From Williamsia sterculiae (GTDB taxonomy: Bacteria > Actinomycetota > Actinomycetes > Mycobacteriales > Mycobacteriaceae): 64,000 nt of DNA. Each line of letters opens with the position of its first letter. Positions within the stretch are counted from its first letter, which is position 1. The stretch spans positions 372,001 to 436,000 of the forward strand of contig NZ_FTNT01000001.1 in assembly GCF_900156495.1 (NCBI RefSeq), in the 5' to 3' direction. Below are positions 1-7,871 of the stretch, in pieces. The notes under the pieces are model-generated. The model saw nothing but the letters and a program-made list of their open reading frames with translations, was not told the DNA's origin and ran no database searches. A program made the translations under genes and the position numbers.

Positions 1-131
1 CGTACCTGGTGCTCGATGGGTTGCGGCTGGTCGACGAACGGCAGCGACAGTCCGGGCGCGCGCGGAAACGCTGACCCGGTCGGAGGCGACCCGGACCGGT
101 CCGGGGACGACTCGGCCGGATTGTCGGGCAA
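1..131 (-). CDS. 5' end of an unidentified gene, cut by window start
   Basis: An open frame runs from a TTG at 131-129 to the window edge without a stop, giving about 43 residues that are Pro/Ser-rich at first and then contain LPFVDQPQPIEHQV. It starts 11 bases after the rhodanese stop on the same strand, so it would be the second gene of that operon. No ATG or GTG is available on this strand between 1 and 141, so the start is either this TTG or the frame is not a gene. Actinobacterial rhodanese genes often sit beside cysteine dioxygenase genes, but too little is visible to assign that function. Confidence 0.4.
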   Translation of the reverse strand, partial: MPDNPAESSPDRSGSPPTGSAFPRAPGLSLPFVDQPQPIEHQV

Positions 132-141
132 TCCGGACCGG

Positions 142-600
142 TCAGTGCGCGGCCAGCACCTCGAGGTCGCGACGACTCTGAGCCGAGGGTGCCAACACCG
201 GTCGGACCCGACGGATGGCCCGATGCCCGCCGGCCACGAAGATCGCACCGTGCACGCCGCGAGCCTGTAGTTGCCAGGCCAACCACTCGGCGGTGTGCCC
301 GTCCTCGGAGACCAGTACCCATCGCGCCGCGGACGTCGCGATACGCAAGGACGCGTCACCGCCCGGTGTCAACCGCGAGAGCAGGGTGGATTCGTCGAGC
401 GCCAGTGCACCCGGCAGCACCCCGCCCGTGTCCCGTTGTCGCTGGTCACGAATGTCGACCACGATCGTGCCGCTCGCCGCCACGGCCACGAGTTGTTCGG
501 CCGAGACGGAGATCCGGGACGGTAGTCCGGTGGCCACCACCGGGGCTTCGGGGCCGTGAACGGTGGGGACAGAGATGTCGGAAGCGAGAGCTGTGCTCAT
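142..600 (-). CDS. Rhodanese-like domain protein (152 aa)
   Basis: Single-domain rhodanese homology protein. After about 28 variable residues comes the rhodanese fold: SAEQLVAVAASGTIVVDIRD, then GGVLPGALALDE, and near the C-terminus WLAWQLQARGVHGAIFVAGGHRAI. Rhodaneses transfer sulfane sulfur from a thiol donor through an active-site cysteine. The loop where that cysteine normally lies reads VSEDGHTAEW, with no cysteine, so this looks like a non-catalytic, binding-type member. It is divergent from lysS, with 187 bases between the two starts. Fold assignment is good; the cellular role is unknown. Confidence 0.75.
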   Translation of the reverse strand: MSTALASDISVPTVHGPEAPVVATGLPSRISVSAEQLVAVAASGTIVVDIRDQRQRDTGGVLPGALALDESTLLSRLTPGGDASLRIATSAARWVLVSEDGHTAEWLAWQLQARGVHGAIFVAGGHRAIRRVRPVLAPSAQSRRDLEVLAAH

Positions 601-773
601 CGGATACCTCGGGATGTGATGGATGTGGCGCGGGACGGTCGTGAGACCGGCGCGCCGCGAGCAGGGGTCGTCGAGAAGATGGGCCTCAGGCCCGACAACA
701 CTCCGGACAGCTCGCGTGGATCACGCAGGAGAGTGTGCCACACGGGCTCACCGATTGCCCAGTGGTCGACCGA

Positions 774-779
774 TAGGCT
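774..779 (+). promoter_or_regulatory. -10 element (TAGGCT) of lysS, leaderless type
   Basis: TAGGCT fits the actinobacterial -10 consensus TANNNT and lies 8 bases before the GTG start of lysS, so transcription would begin at or next to the start codon. No Shine-Dalgarno-like sequence is seen before that GTG. Confidence 0.45.
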
Positions 780-787
780 GTGTATCC

Positions 788-2311
788 GTGACCGACACAC
801 CTGACGCCGCGGTACCTGCGACAACCGACGACTCGGCACCCGAGCAGATCCGGATCCGACGGGAGAAGCGCGACCGGCTGCTCGCGGCGGGTCAGGACGC
901 CTACCCGGTCGAGGTGACGCGGACGCATACCTTGTCCGAGATCCGCGCGGCCCATCCCGACCTGCCTGCCGACACCGCCACCGGTAGCCTCGTCGGGGTC
1001 GTCGGCCGGGTCATCTTCCTACGCAACAAGGGTCGCCTGTGCTTCGCGTCGCTGCAGGAGGGTGACGGCACCCAGCTGCAGGTGATGGTCAGCCTCGCCG
1101 GGGTCGGCGACGACTGGCTGGCCGCCTGGAAGGCGGATGTCGACCTCGGCGACATCGTCGCCGTCCACGGTGAGGTGATCACCTCACGAACCGGCGAGCT
1201 CAGCGTGATGGCCGACGGATGGTCGATGGCGTCGAAGGCCATCCGCCCGCTGCCGGTGGCGCACAAGGAGCTGAGCGAGGAATCCCGGGTCCGCAGACGC
1301 CACGTCGATCTCATCGTCCGGCCGGAGGCCAGAGCGATGGCCCGCACCCGTTCGGCGGTGGTGCGCGAGTTGCGCACCGCGCTGGATCGTCGCGGCTTCA
1401 CCGAGATCGAGACGCCGATGCTGCAGACCCTGCACGGTGGCGCGGCGGCACGGCCGTTCGTCACCCATTCCAACGCGCTCGACATCGACCTCTACCTGCG
1501 TATCGCACCCGAGTTGTTCCTGAAGCGCGCGGTGGTCGGTGGCCTGGAAAAAGTGTTCGAGATCAATCGCAACTTCCGCAACGAAGGGGTGGACTCGACC
1601 CATTCGCCCGAATTCGCGATGTTGGAGACCTACGAGGCTTACGGCACCTACGACGATTCCGCGCGAATGATCCGAGAATTGGTGCAGGAAGTGGCGCAGA
1701 ATGCGCTGGGAACGCTGCAACCGATCATGCCGGACGGTTCGGAATACGATCTCGGCGGAGTCTGGGAATCTCTCGAGATGTACCCGTCGCTGTCGGCTGC
1801 GGTGGGTGTGGAGATCACTCCGTCCACTTCTGTTCCCGAACTCCGCGATCTCGCGTCGCGAGTGGATCTCGACGTACCCGAGGGTAAGGGTTACGGACAC
1901 GGGAAACTGGTGGAAGAACTCTGGGAACACACCGTCGGACCGTCGTTGAACGCACCGATGTTCGTCCGCGACTTTCCGATCGAGACCTCACCCCTGGTGC
2001 GAGCCCACCGCAGCGTCCCGGGTGTGGTGGAGAAGTGGGATCTCTACGTGCGTGGATTCGAGCTGGCCACCGGTTACTCGGAGTTGGTCGATCCGGTCAT
2101 CCAGCGCGAACGGTTCGTCGACCAGGCTCGACTCGCCGCCGCCGGTGACGACGAGGCCATGGTCCTCGACGAGGAATTCCTCGCCGCGATGGAACAGGGA
2201 ATGCCGCCGACCACCGGCACCGGAATGGGTATCGACCGATTGCTGATGGCGTTGACCGGCCACGGAATTCGCGAAACCATACTCTTTCCGATGGTGAAGC
2301 CGAACCGCTGA
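788..2311 (+). CDS. lysS: Lysyl-tRNA synthetase, class II (507 aa)
   Basis: Charges tRNA-Lys with lysine in the cytoplasm. An N-terminal OB-fold anticodon-binding domain ([20 protein letters not shown]) is followed by the class II core: motif 2 ([16 protein letters not shown]) and C-terminal motif 3 ([15 protein letters not shown]). The length is normal for bacterial LysRS and there is no N-terminal membrane domain of the LysX kind. GTG at 788 is chosen because it gives the usual N-terminus and has a -10 box just upstream; the frame is open further upstream, but without family similarity. lsr2 follows 182 bases downstream, the same order as in mycobacteria. Confidence 0.96.
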   Translation: MTDTPDAAVPATTDDSAPEQIRIRREKRDRLLAAGQDAYPVEVTRTHTLSEIRAAHPDLPADTATGSLVGVVGRVIFLRNKGRLCFASLQEGDGTQLQVMVSLAGVGDDWLAAWKADVDLGDIVAVHGEVITSRTGELSVMADGWSMASKAIRPLPVAHKELSEESRVRRRHVDLIVRPEARAMARTRSAVVRELRTALDRRGFTEIETPMLQTLHGGAAARPFVTHSNALDIDLYLRIAPELFLKRAVVGGLEKVFEINRNFRNEGVDSTHSPEFAMLETYEAYGTYDDSARMIRELVQEVAQNALGTLQPIMPDGSEYDLGGVWESLEMYPSLSAAVGVEITPSTSVPELRDLASRVDLDVPEGKGYGHGKLVEELWEHTVGPSLNAPMFVRDFPIETSPLVRAHRSVPGVVEKWDLYVRGFELATGYSELVDPVIQRERFVDQARLAAAGDDEAMVLDEEFLAAMEQGMPPTTGTGMGIDRLLMALTGHGIRETILFPMVKPNR

Positions 2312-2493
2312 ACATCGACGACAGGCCGACCAGGTAATGGTCCGTTCTTCTCCCACCGTCTACAGTGGGCCACACGCGCAGTTCACAAAGGTGAATATTC
2401 CTGAGTTGAGTGTGGACATGGGTGAGCATGCCGTAGGAGAATTGGACACATTGCTGGGAGCAATGGCGCAGCGACGATGAAGTGGGGCAAGTG

Positions 2494-2826
2494 ATGGCCA
2501 AGAAAGTAACCGTGAAGCTCGTGGACGACGTCGACGACAGCAAACCCGCCGACGAGACCGTGGAATTCGCGATCGATGGCGTCAGCTACGAGATCGACCT
2601 CTCCACGAAGAACGCCAGCAAGTTGCGTGATGACATCGACGGCTGGGTTGCCCACGCGCGTCGGGTGGGTGGTCGTAAGAAGACCAAAGGCCTCGCGCCA
2701 CGGGCTGCGGTGGACCGTGAACAGACCGCCGCGATCCGCGAATGGGCGCGCAAGAACGGCCATCCGGTGTCCGCGCGCGGGCGCATCGCCGGCGACGTCG
2801 TCGAGGCCTACAACGCGGCTCACTGA
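2494..2826 (+). CDS. lsr2: Lsr2 nucleoid-associated xenogeneic silencer (110 aa)
   Basis: Binds AT-rich DNA, bridges it and silences horizontally acquired genes. The N-terminal dimerisation domain ([23 protein letters not shown]...) is joined by a basic linker ([12 protein letters not shown]) to the C-terminal DNA-binding domain, which ends in the AT-hook-like RGR of [17 protein letters not shown]. The ATG at 2494 has GGGGCAAG upstream and gives the canonical MAKKV start. In M. tuberculosis the next gene is clpC1; here a propeller protein follows instead. Confidence 0.96.
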   Translation: MAKKVTVKLVDDVDDSKPADETVEFAIDGVSYEIDLSTKNASKLRDDIDGWVAHARRVGGRKKTKGLAPRAAVDREQTAAIREWARKNGHPVSARGRIAGDVVEAYNAAH

Positions 2827-2884
2827 CCTGCTCGGTCGGTGTCGTCGTCCACATCAACAACCGTGCTGATCGCGGAACCCGCAC

Positions 2885-4315
2885 GTGATCGGTGACCGTA
2901 GGCGGGAACGCTTCAGCCTTGGCGTTGCAGACACCGCCCGGACCTCCGGGATCCCGGTCCGCACAACGGTGATCGTGGGTGCGGTGCTGGCGGTCGTCGT
3001 CGCGACCGTGATCGTCCTGGTCACCGCCGATCGCTCCGTCACCGGTACCGCCCGCGGCGACGGACGCTCACCGTGGCCCGTGGGCGGCCCGCTCGGGGCC
3101 GCGATGTCGGACCGGCCGCATGAGCTGTGGCGCGTGGGCGGCGGCGCTGCCTTCCCCGCCGTCGGAGTGTCCGACGTGGCCTACGCCGACTCGTCCCGCA
3201 CCCAGGTCGTGGTCACCGCCGTCGGCGACGACCGTGCGTTACGCGTGCAGATCCTGGATCCGCGGACCGGTATCGCCCGGTGGCCACAGACCGCAGCCGT
3301 GCCCGACGGTCGGCGATGTGTGCTGAGCCTGTGGGGTGCGGCGATGTGTCTGGCGCAGTCGGCGAGCGGGTCCGCGTCGGTGACCGTGCTGAGCGCAGGC
3401 ACCGGTGCGACGATCGCCACCGTACCGCTGCCGGGGACGGGCCCCGCGACCGTGCGCACCGCACGAGATGGGGTGATCGTCGGTCGCGGCGACCCGTCCG
3501 GACTCATCCTCAGTGCGGTCGGCGCCGACGGCCGGTTGCGTTGGACCTCGGGACCCACCCCGCGCGCCCTGGACTACACGGTCGCGCAGACACCCGGCCT
3601 GGTCGCGACTCGATCGGTGTCGGGACCCGACCGGGTGTACCGACTGTCCGACGGTGCCACCGTCGGCGACACCACCACCGAACTGGGCCGGGACCCGGGT
3701 CGGACGGTGAGCCGGATCGGCGTGAACGCTCACGGCTTCACGGTCTCCACGGTCACCGGTGACGACTACCGGATGACGTTCCACCGTCCTGACGGAGCGA
3801 TCACGGGGACCTCCACCGCAGCGTTCGTCGACGGCAGCACCCTCTCGCCCGCGCAGCTCGGCAGCCCGGATTGTGATCGGGTGCCACTGCTGCGCCCGGG
3901 CAGCCGCGGCCGTCCCGGAGCAGTCGCGGTCGCCGACGCCGGATCGGGAGCGCTCAGCTGGCAACGCGACATCGGTGCCTCCGCCCCCACCACCGCCTGT
4001 CTCGGCGGGCGCCTGCTGCTGCGGCCCGGCGGTGCCGCCGACGACCAGGTGTTCGACCTCCGGGCGGGTACGCCGGTGGGCAGCGTTCCGACCGGTGGCG
4101 CACCGTTGATCGGCGCAGACGCGACGACTCTCGCGGTGGATCCCCCCGCTGTGCGCACCCGGGGTAAACCGGTCACCGACGACGGCATCGCGGTGTACGA
4201 CGTCGCCACCGGTGCCCGGCTGTGGAGCGCCACAGGAGTGTGGTCGGTGGGCCCGGACGCGTTGTACACGCAGTCGCAGGCCACCCGGACGTTGTCGCGT
4301 GAGGTGGTCGACTGA
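2885..4315 (+). CDS. Membrane-anchored PQQ-type beta-propeller protein
   Basis: A 476-residue protein with a short basic N-terminus, one transmembrane segment (about residues 27-48, VIVGAVLAVVVATVIVLVTA) and a large exported domain. That domain has repeated blade-like units (ARWPQTAAV, GRLRWTSG, ALSWQRDIG, GARLWSATG) typical of PQQ-like propellers. Such proteins usually act as scaffolds at the cell surface; no catalytic site is visible and the ligand is unknown. The GTG start at 2885 is the first that includes the anchor. It lies 58 bases after lsr2 and may be cotranscribed. Confidence 0.8.
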   Translation: MIGDRRRERFSLGVADTARTSGIPVRTTVIVGAVLAVVVATVIVLVTADRSVTGTARGDGRSPWPVGGPLGAAMSDRPHELWRVGGGAAFPAVGVSDVAYADSSRTQVVVTAVGDDRALRVQILDPRTGIARWPQTAAVPDGRRCVLSLWGAAMCLAQSASGSASVTVLSAGTGATIATVPLPGTGPATVRTARDGVIVGRGDPSGLILSAVGADGRLRWTSGPTPRALDYTVAQTPGLVATRSVSGPDRVYRLSDGATVGDTTTELGRDPGRTVSRIGVNAHGFTVSTVTGDDYRMTFHRPDGAITGTSTAAFVDGSTLSPAQLGSPDCDRVPLLRPGSRGRPGAVAVADAGSGALSWQRDIGASAPTTACLGGRLLLRPGGAADDQVFDLRAGTPVGSVPTGGAPLIGADATTLAVDPPAVRTRGKPVTDDGIAVYDVATGARLWSATGVWSVGPDALYTQSQATRTLSREVVD

Positions 4316-4342
4316 CCCCCGTGCGTGGGGTGGCGGAGCAAT

Positions 4343-4348
4343 TACGCT
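4343..4348 (+). promoter_or_regulatory. -10 element (TACGCT) for the CitE-like gene
   Basis: TACGCT is followed by 7 bases and then the ATG at 4356. This is the arrangement of a leaderless transcript, and there is no ribosome binding site in between. Confidence 0.45.
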
Positions 4349-4355
4349 GCGTGGC

Positions 4356-5161
4356 ATGGTTGATTCCCGCCCGGACCCCGGACTGGCCCGCTCCTGGCTG
4401 TTGGTCGCGCCCCTGACCGACGACGGACTCGCCGCGGCCGACGCCTCGGACGCGGACGCGCTCATCGTCGACCTCGAGGACGGGTTGCCGGACTCGGTCA
4501 AGACCGCCGGTCGGGCGCGCACCACGGCCTGGCTGCGGGACCATCCGGCATGGGTTCGGATCAGCTCCCGCGGGACCGGTGAGTGGTCGGCCGATATCGA
4601 CGCGCTGGCCGATCTGCCCGGTCTGCGGGGGTCGTGCTGGCCAAGTCCTCACACCGCGCCGATGTGGAGCTGACCCGTGAACGGTTGCCGGTGCCGGTCA
4701 TCGCGTTGATCGAGAGCGCGACGGGGATGGAGAACGCTTCGTCCCTGTCGCACACCGAGGGGGTGACGAGGCTGGCGTTCGGCATCGGCGATTTCCGTCG
4801 GGACACCGGAATCGGCGGCGATCCGATGGCGCTGGCGTACCCGCGATCGCGCTTGGTCATCGCCAGCCGGGCGGCAGGCCTGCCCGGACCGATCGACGGC
4901 CCCACCATCGGCGCCTCCATCGCCGACCTGGCCGCGGACATCGTCACGGCGACCGGGATGGGGATGACCGGCAAGCTGTGTCTGCGTACCGCTCAGGCAC
5001 CGATCATCAACCAGCAGCTCCGACCCGACGACGACGAGGTGGAGTGGGCCACCGGGGTTATCCGTAAGCTCACCCGCCCCGGCGTGGTGGTCGACGGTGC
5101 CGACAAACCGCGGCTCGCACGAGCCCGGGCGCTGCTCGAACGCGACGAGGCCTTCCGCTGA
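4356..5161 (+). pseudogene. HpcH/HpaI (CitE-like) C-C lyase, frameshifted
   Basis: Two adjacent frames together make one CitE/malyl-CoA-lyase-like protein of about 268 residues. The first frame (4356 to about 4630) has SWLLVAPLTDDG and DADALIVDLEDGLPDS, the metal-binding N-terminal strand region of the TIM barrel. The second (about 4632-5161) continues with VVLAKS, VIALIESATGMENA and FGIGDFRRDTGIG. The break falls in the five-G run at 4627-4631: one extra G would restore LRGVVLAKS. This family cleaves or forms acyl-CoA/oxoacid C-C bonds. Because the defect is one base in a homopolymer and both halves look well conserved, a sequencing error is as likely as a true pseudogene. Confidence 0.8.
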
Positions 5162-5279
5162 GAGGGCTGTCGGGTACCACCGAGGCGCTCTGGTGCAATC
5201 GATGTGAGCTGACGCATACTGGTGGGTGCGACAAATCCGTGACTTCGTATCACGGGGTTCATTCCGAGGAAGGTGCTCC

Positions 5280-6797
5280 ATGACCAAACCAGCCGACGTG
5301 GGTGCGGGCTCCACCGATGCGGTGGCCGCCGGAACGGCGGACACGCATTCGCTCCAGGACCTGCTCGAACTGCAGCAGGCCGCCTTCCTCCGCGACGGCA
5401 TCCCCGATGCCGACACCCGGATCGATCGGATCAACCGACTGGCATCGCTGATCCTCGACCACTCCGACGAGTTGACCGTCGCGCTCAACGCCGACTTCGG
5501 CACGCGTCCGCGCGAGCTCTCGGTGGCGACCGACATCTCCGGTTGCATGTACGACCTGGTGCATCAGCGGAGGCATGTCGCCGCCTGGATGCGGACCCAG
5601 AAGGTCGGCGCGCTGGCCCGACTCGGCGTCAAACAGTGGATCCGTCACGACCCGAAGGGTGTTGTCGGGGTGATGGGGCCGTGGAATTTCCCGCTGCAGC
5701 TGACCATCGTGCCCGCCGGTGCGGCATTCGCCGCGGGTAACCGGGTGTTGATGCGCCCGTCGTCGGTCACCCGGCGTACCACCGAGGTGCTGGCCCGGTA
5801 CGCCCCCGATTACTTCTCCCTCGAGGAATTCGCGGTGGCGACCTCCGCGCACGGGTCGGGGTCGGACTTCGCCAAGCTCAAGGTCGACCACATGTTCTTC
5901 ACCGGTTCGCCGGAGGTGGGGGCATCGGTGGCCGGTGAGGCCGCCAAGAACCTGGTGCCGGTCACCCTCGAACTCGGTGGCAAGAACCCGGTGGTCGTGG
6001 ACACCGACACCGATGTCCGTGAGGCCGCGAACCGGGTGGCCGACACCCGCATGATCAACGGCGGGCAGGTCTGCCTGTGCCCGGATTACGTGTTCGTACC
6101 GGAGGACAAGCTCACCGAGTTCACCGACACGGTGATCGAGCGGTGGCGCACGAACTACCCGACGATCGTCGACAACCCCCAGTTCACCTCGACGGTCAAC
6201 GAGAAGAATTACCAGCGGATCGTCGGGCTGATCGAGGACGCGGAGCAGCTCGGCGCGACCGCCCGACAGGTGGTCCCGGCCGGTGAGTCGCTCCCGAACG
6301 CCGCGGAGCGCAAGATCGCCCCGACCCTGCTGACCGGGGTCAAGGCCGGGATGAAGATCGAGGAGGACGAGGTCTTCGGCCCGGTGCTCACCGTGTACCC
6401 GTACCGGGAGCTCTCCGAGGCGATCGGGCACATCAACGCCCACGGTCATCCGTTGGCCCTGTACTGGTACGGCGACGACAACGAGCGCTTCCATCGGCTG
6501 CAGGACTCCACTCGCAGTGGTGCGGTGTGCGGCAACGACTTCGCGCTGCACCTGCTCACCGGTGACCTGCCCTTCGGTGGTATCGGCCGGAGCGGTATGG
6601 GCAACTACCACGGCAAGTTCGGGTTCGAGACGTTCAGTCACGACCGTGCGGTGTTCCTGTCCACCGCCCCGCTCACGCTGTCGCGGTTGATGTCCGCGCC
6701 GTTCACCAGGACCGACACCCGGTTGACCAACGGTCAGCTCGCCGGGTTCCGGAAACTCAACGACCGCGCCAAGCGGCGGCTGGCCAAACGGCGCTGA
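5280..6797 (+). CDS. Aldehyde dehydrogenase, coniferyl-aldehyde-dehydrogenase type (505 aa)
   Basis: NAD(P)-dependent oxidation of an aldehyde to the acid. ALDH hallmarks appear in order: GPWNFPLQLTIVP (cofactor pocket), KVDHMFFTGSPEVG, LELGGKNPVVV with the catalytic-base Glu, GGQVCLCPDYV with the nucleophilic Cys, EVFGPVLTV, and FGGIGRSGMGNYHG. The NGGQVC/CPDYV context matches the coniferyl/long-chain aldehyde class rather than betaine ALDHs. A strong ribosome site, GAGGAAGG, precedes the ATG at 5280. The substrate cannot be told from the sequence; lipid or aromatic aldehydes are plausible in this organism. Confidence 0.92.
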   Translation: MTKPADVGAGSTDAVAAGTADTHSLQDLLELQQAAFLRDGIPDADTRIDRINRLASLILDHSDELTVALNADFGTRPRELSVATDISGCMYDLVHQRRHVAAWMRTQKVGALARLGVKQWIRHDPKGVVGVMGPWNFPLQLTIVPAGAAFAAGNRVLMRPSSVTRRTTEVLARYAPDYFSLEEFAVATSAHGSGSDFAKLKVDHMFFTGSPEVGASVAGEAAKNLVPVTLELGGKNPVVVDTDTDVREAANRVADTRMINGGQVCLCPDYVFVPEDKLTEFTDTVIERWRTNYPTIVDNPQFTSTVNEKNYQRIVGLIEDAEQLGATARQVVPAGESLPNAAERKIAPTLLTGVKAGMKIEEDEVFGPVLTVYPYRELSEAIGHINAHGHPLALYWYGDDNERFHRLQDSTRSGAVCGNDFALHLLTGDLPFGGIGRSGMGNYHGKFGFETFSHDRAVFLSTAPLTLSRLMSAPFTRTDTRLTNGQLAGFRKLNDRAKRRLAKRR

Positions 6798-7153
6798 ACG
6801 ACGACGGACCGGTCGGCGCGGCGCGGTGCTACATCGCCGCGTTGGCCACCCATCGGGCCGACGATGTGCCGCTCGCGCGCGACTGCGTGCGCGTGGAGTT
6901 GGGCGTGCGCACCGGACGCGGCGGTGTGCACATCGCCCGCGGACTCGAACGCGGCCCGCAGTTCCGGGTGATCCACGCCGTCGATGACGTCCGAACCGAT
7001 GTCGTCGACGGCGTGGTGCACGCGGAGTTCCGGGTATGTCTGCGCCCGCGGGTGTTGCGGTTGGCCAGCCGGGTCACCGAGACCTTCGAATTCGATGACT
7101 CCGGCCGGATCCGCCGGATCGTGGCGCGGTTCTCGCTGCCCCGCAGACACTGA
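6794..7153 (+). CDS. Small NTF2/SnoaL-like fold protein, start uncertain
   Basis: About 103-119 residues resembling the NTF2-like small alpha+beta fold: a helical start (RCYIAALATHRADDVPLARDCV), curved-sheet strands (VVDGVVHAEFRVCL) and a C-terminal TFEFDDSGRIRRIVARF, which is a typical last strand of that superfamily. The conserved-looking YIAALATH precedes the TTG at 6842, so the true start is probably upstream. No ATG or GTG exists there; a CTG at 6794 overlaps the aldehyde dehydrogenase stop as CTGA and would couple the two genes. Function is unknown; this fold includes isomerases, hydratases and binding proteins. Confidence 0.6.
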   Translation: MNDDGPVGAARCYIAALATHRADDVPLARDCVRVELGVRTGRGGVHIARGLERGPQFRVIHAVDDVRTDVVDGVVHAEFRVCLRPRVLRLASRVTETFEFDDSGRIRRIVARFSLPRRH

Positions 7154-7174
7154 GTCGCGGGGTCGGGCCAGGGG

Positions 7175-7831
7175 TCAGAGACCGGGGGCGCGCACCACCA
7201 GCGGCACACCGGGGAAGTTCGCGGCCAGCTCGCCGCGTGACTTGCGCAGTGCGGCGGTGGCATAACCCTGCTTGCGGTGGTCGGGGTGGACCCACACCCG
7301 CACGTCGACCTCGCCGTCGTGCAGTTCACCGAACACCAGCCCCACCTTGGTGCCCCCGTCGAGGGCGACCAGCCACGCGGCTTCCTCGGCCCGCAGGCGT
7401 TCGACGGCCGACCGCAGCTCCGCGTCGAGCGGAGTGGCCGGGGTGCCCGACCCGTCACCGGCCACGCCCAGTTCCTCGGTCCGCGCCGCGAAGATGTCGG
7501 CATCGGTGTCGGCGGAGAAGTCCCGCAGCACAAGGCTTTCGGCGGTGGACGCCGGCCGCTCGTTGAGGGTGAAGGTGAGACGGTGGTTCAGGTCCTCGAG
7601 CTCGACGGCGTTCTGGCGTCGTTCGTCCTTGGTCAGCTGCGCCAACGACATGCCCAGCACGGCCTGTGCGCCGAGCTGTGACTTGCCCAGCAACTGGGCG
7701 ACCGCGGTCACCGCCTCGGCGCGGTCGGCGGACTCGACGATGGTGTCGAGCACCTCGTGGCGGCGTTCCAGGGCGGTTTCCAGGGCGTCGGTGATCTCGC
7801 GGCGTACCGCGGCGCGGTCCAGATCGGTCAT
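7175..7831 (-). CDS. GNAT acetyltransferase with GyrA-like helical N-terminus (218 aa)
   Basis: The first 80 or so residues resemble the helical segment of DNA gyrase subunit A: VAQLLGKSQLGAQAVLGMSLAQLTKDERR parallels the GyrA pattern in which QAQAILDM precedes an L-x-x-L-x-x-x-ER motif. The second half is a GNAT acyltransferase, with VRVWVHPDHRKQGYATAALRKSRGEL supplying the acetyl-CoA pyrophosphate loop (RKQGYA). The ATG at 7831 is supported by a leaderless-type -10 box seven bases upstream. The gene is convergent with the NTF2-like gene. The acceptor substrate is unknown. Confidence 0.8.
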   Translation of the reverse strand: MTDLDRAAVRREITDALETALERRHEVLDTIVESADRAEAVTAVAQLLGKSQLGAQAVLGMSLAQLTKDERRQNAVELEDLNHRLTFTLNERPASTAESLVLRDFSADTDADIFAARTEELGVAGDGSGTPATPLDAELRSAVERLRAEEAAWLVALDGGTKVGLVFGELHDGEVDVRVWVHPDHRKQGYATAALRKSRGELAANFPGVPLVVRAPGL

Positions 7832-7838
7832 ACGAGCG

Positions 7839-7844
7839 ATCCTA
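7839..7844 (-). promoter_or_regulatory. -10 element (TAGGAT) for the GyrA-like/GNAT gene
   Basis: On the minus strand TAGGAT is followed by 7 bases and the ATG at 7831, a leaderless-type arrangement without a ribosome binding site. Confidence 0.45.
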
Positions 7845-7871
7845 ATGCACTGTGACCGGGGTCTCGCGGGA

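Noticed and set aside
4612-4650. Programmed ribosomal frameshift in the CitE-like gene
   Set aside because: No slippery heptamer or stimulatory hairpin is evident, and this enzyme family is not known to use one.
5259-6641. Antisense frame of 460 codons opposite the aldehyde dehydrogenase
   Set aside because: Shadow frame; the forward gene has all catalytic motifs.
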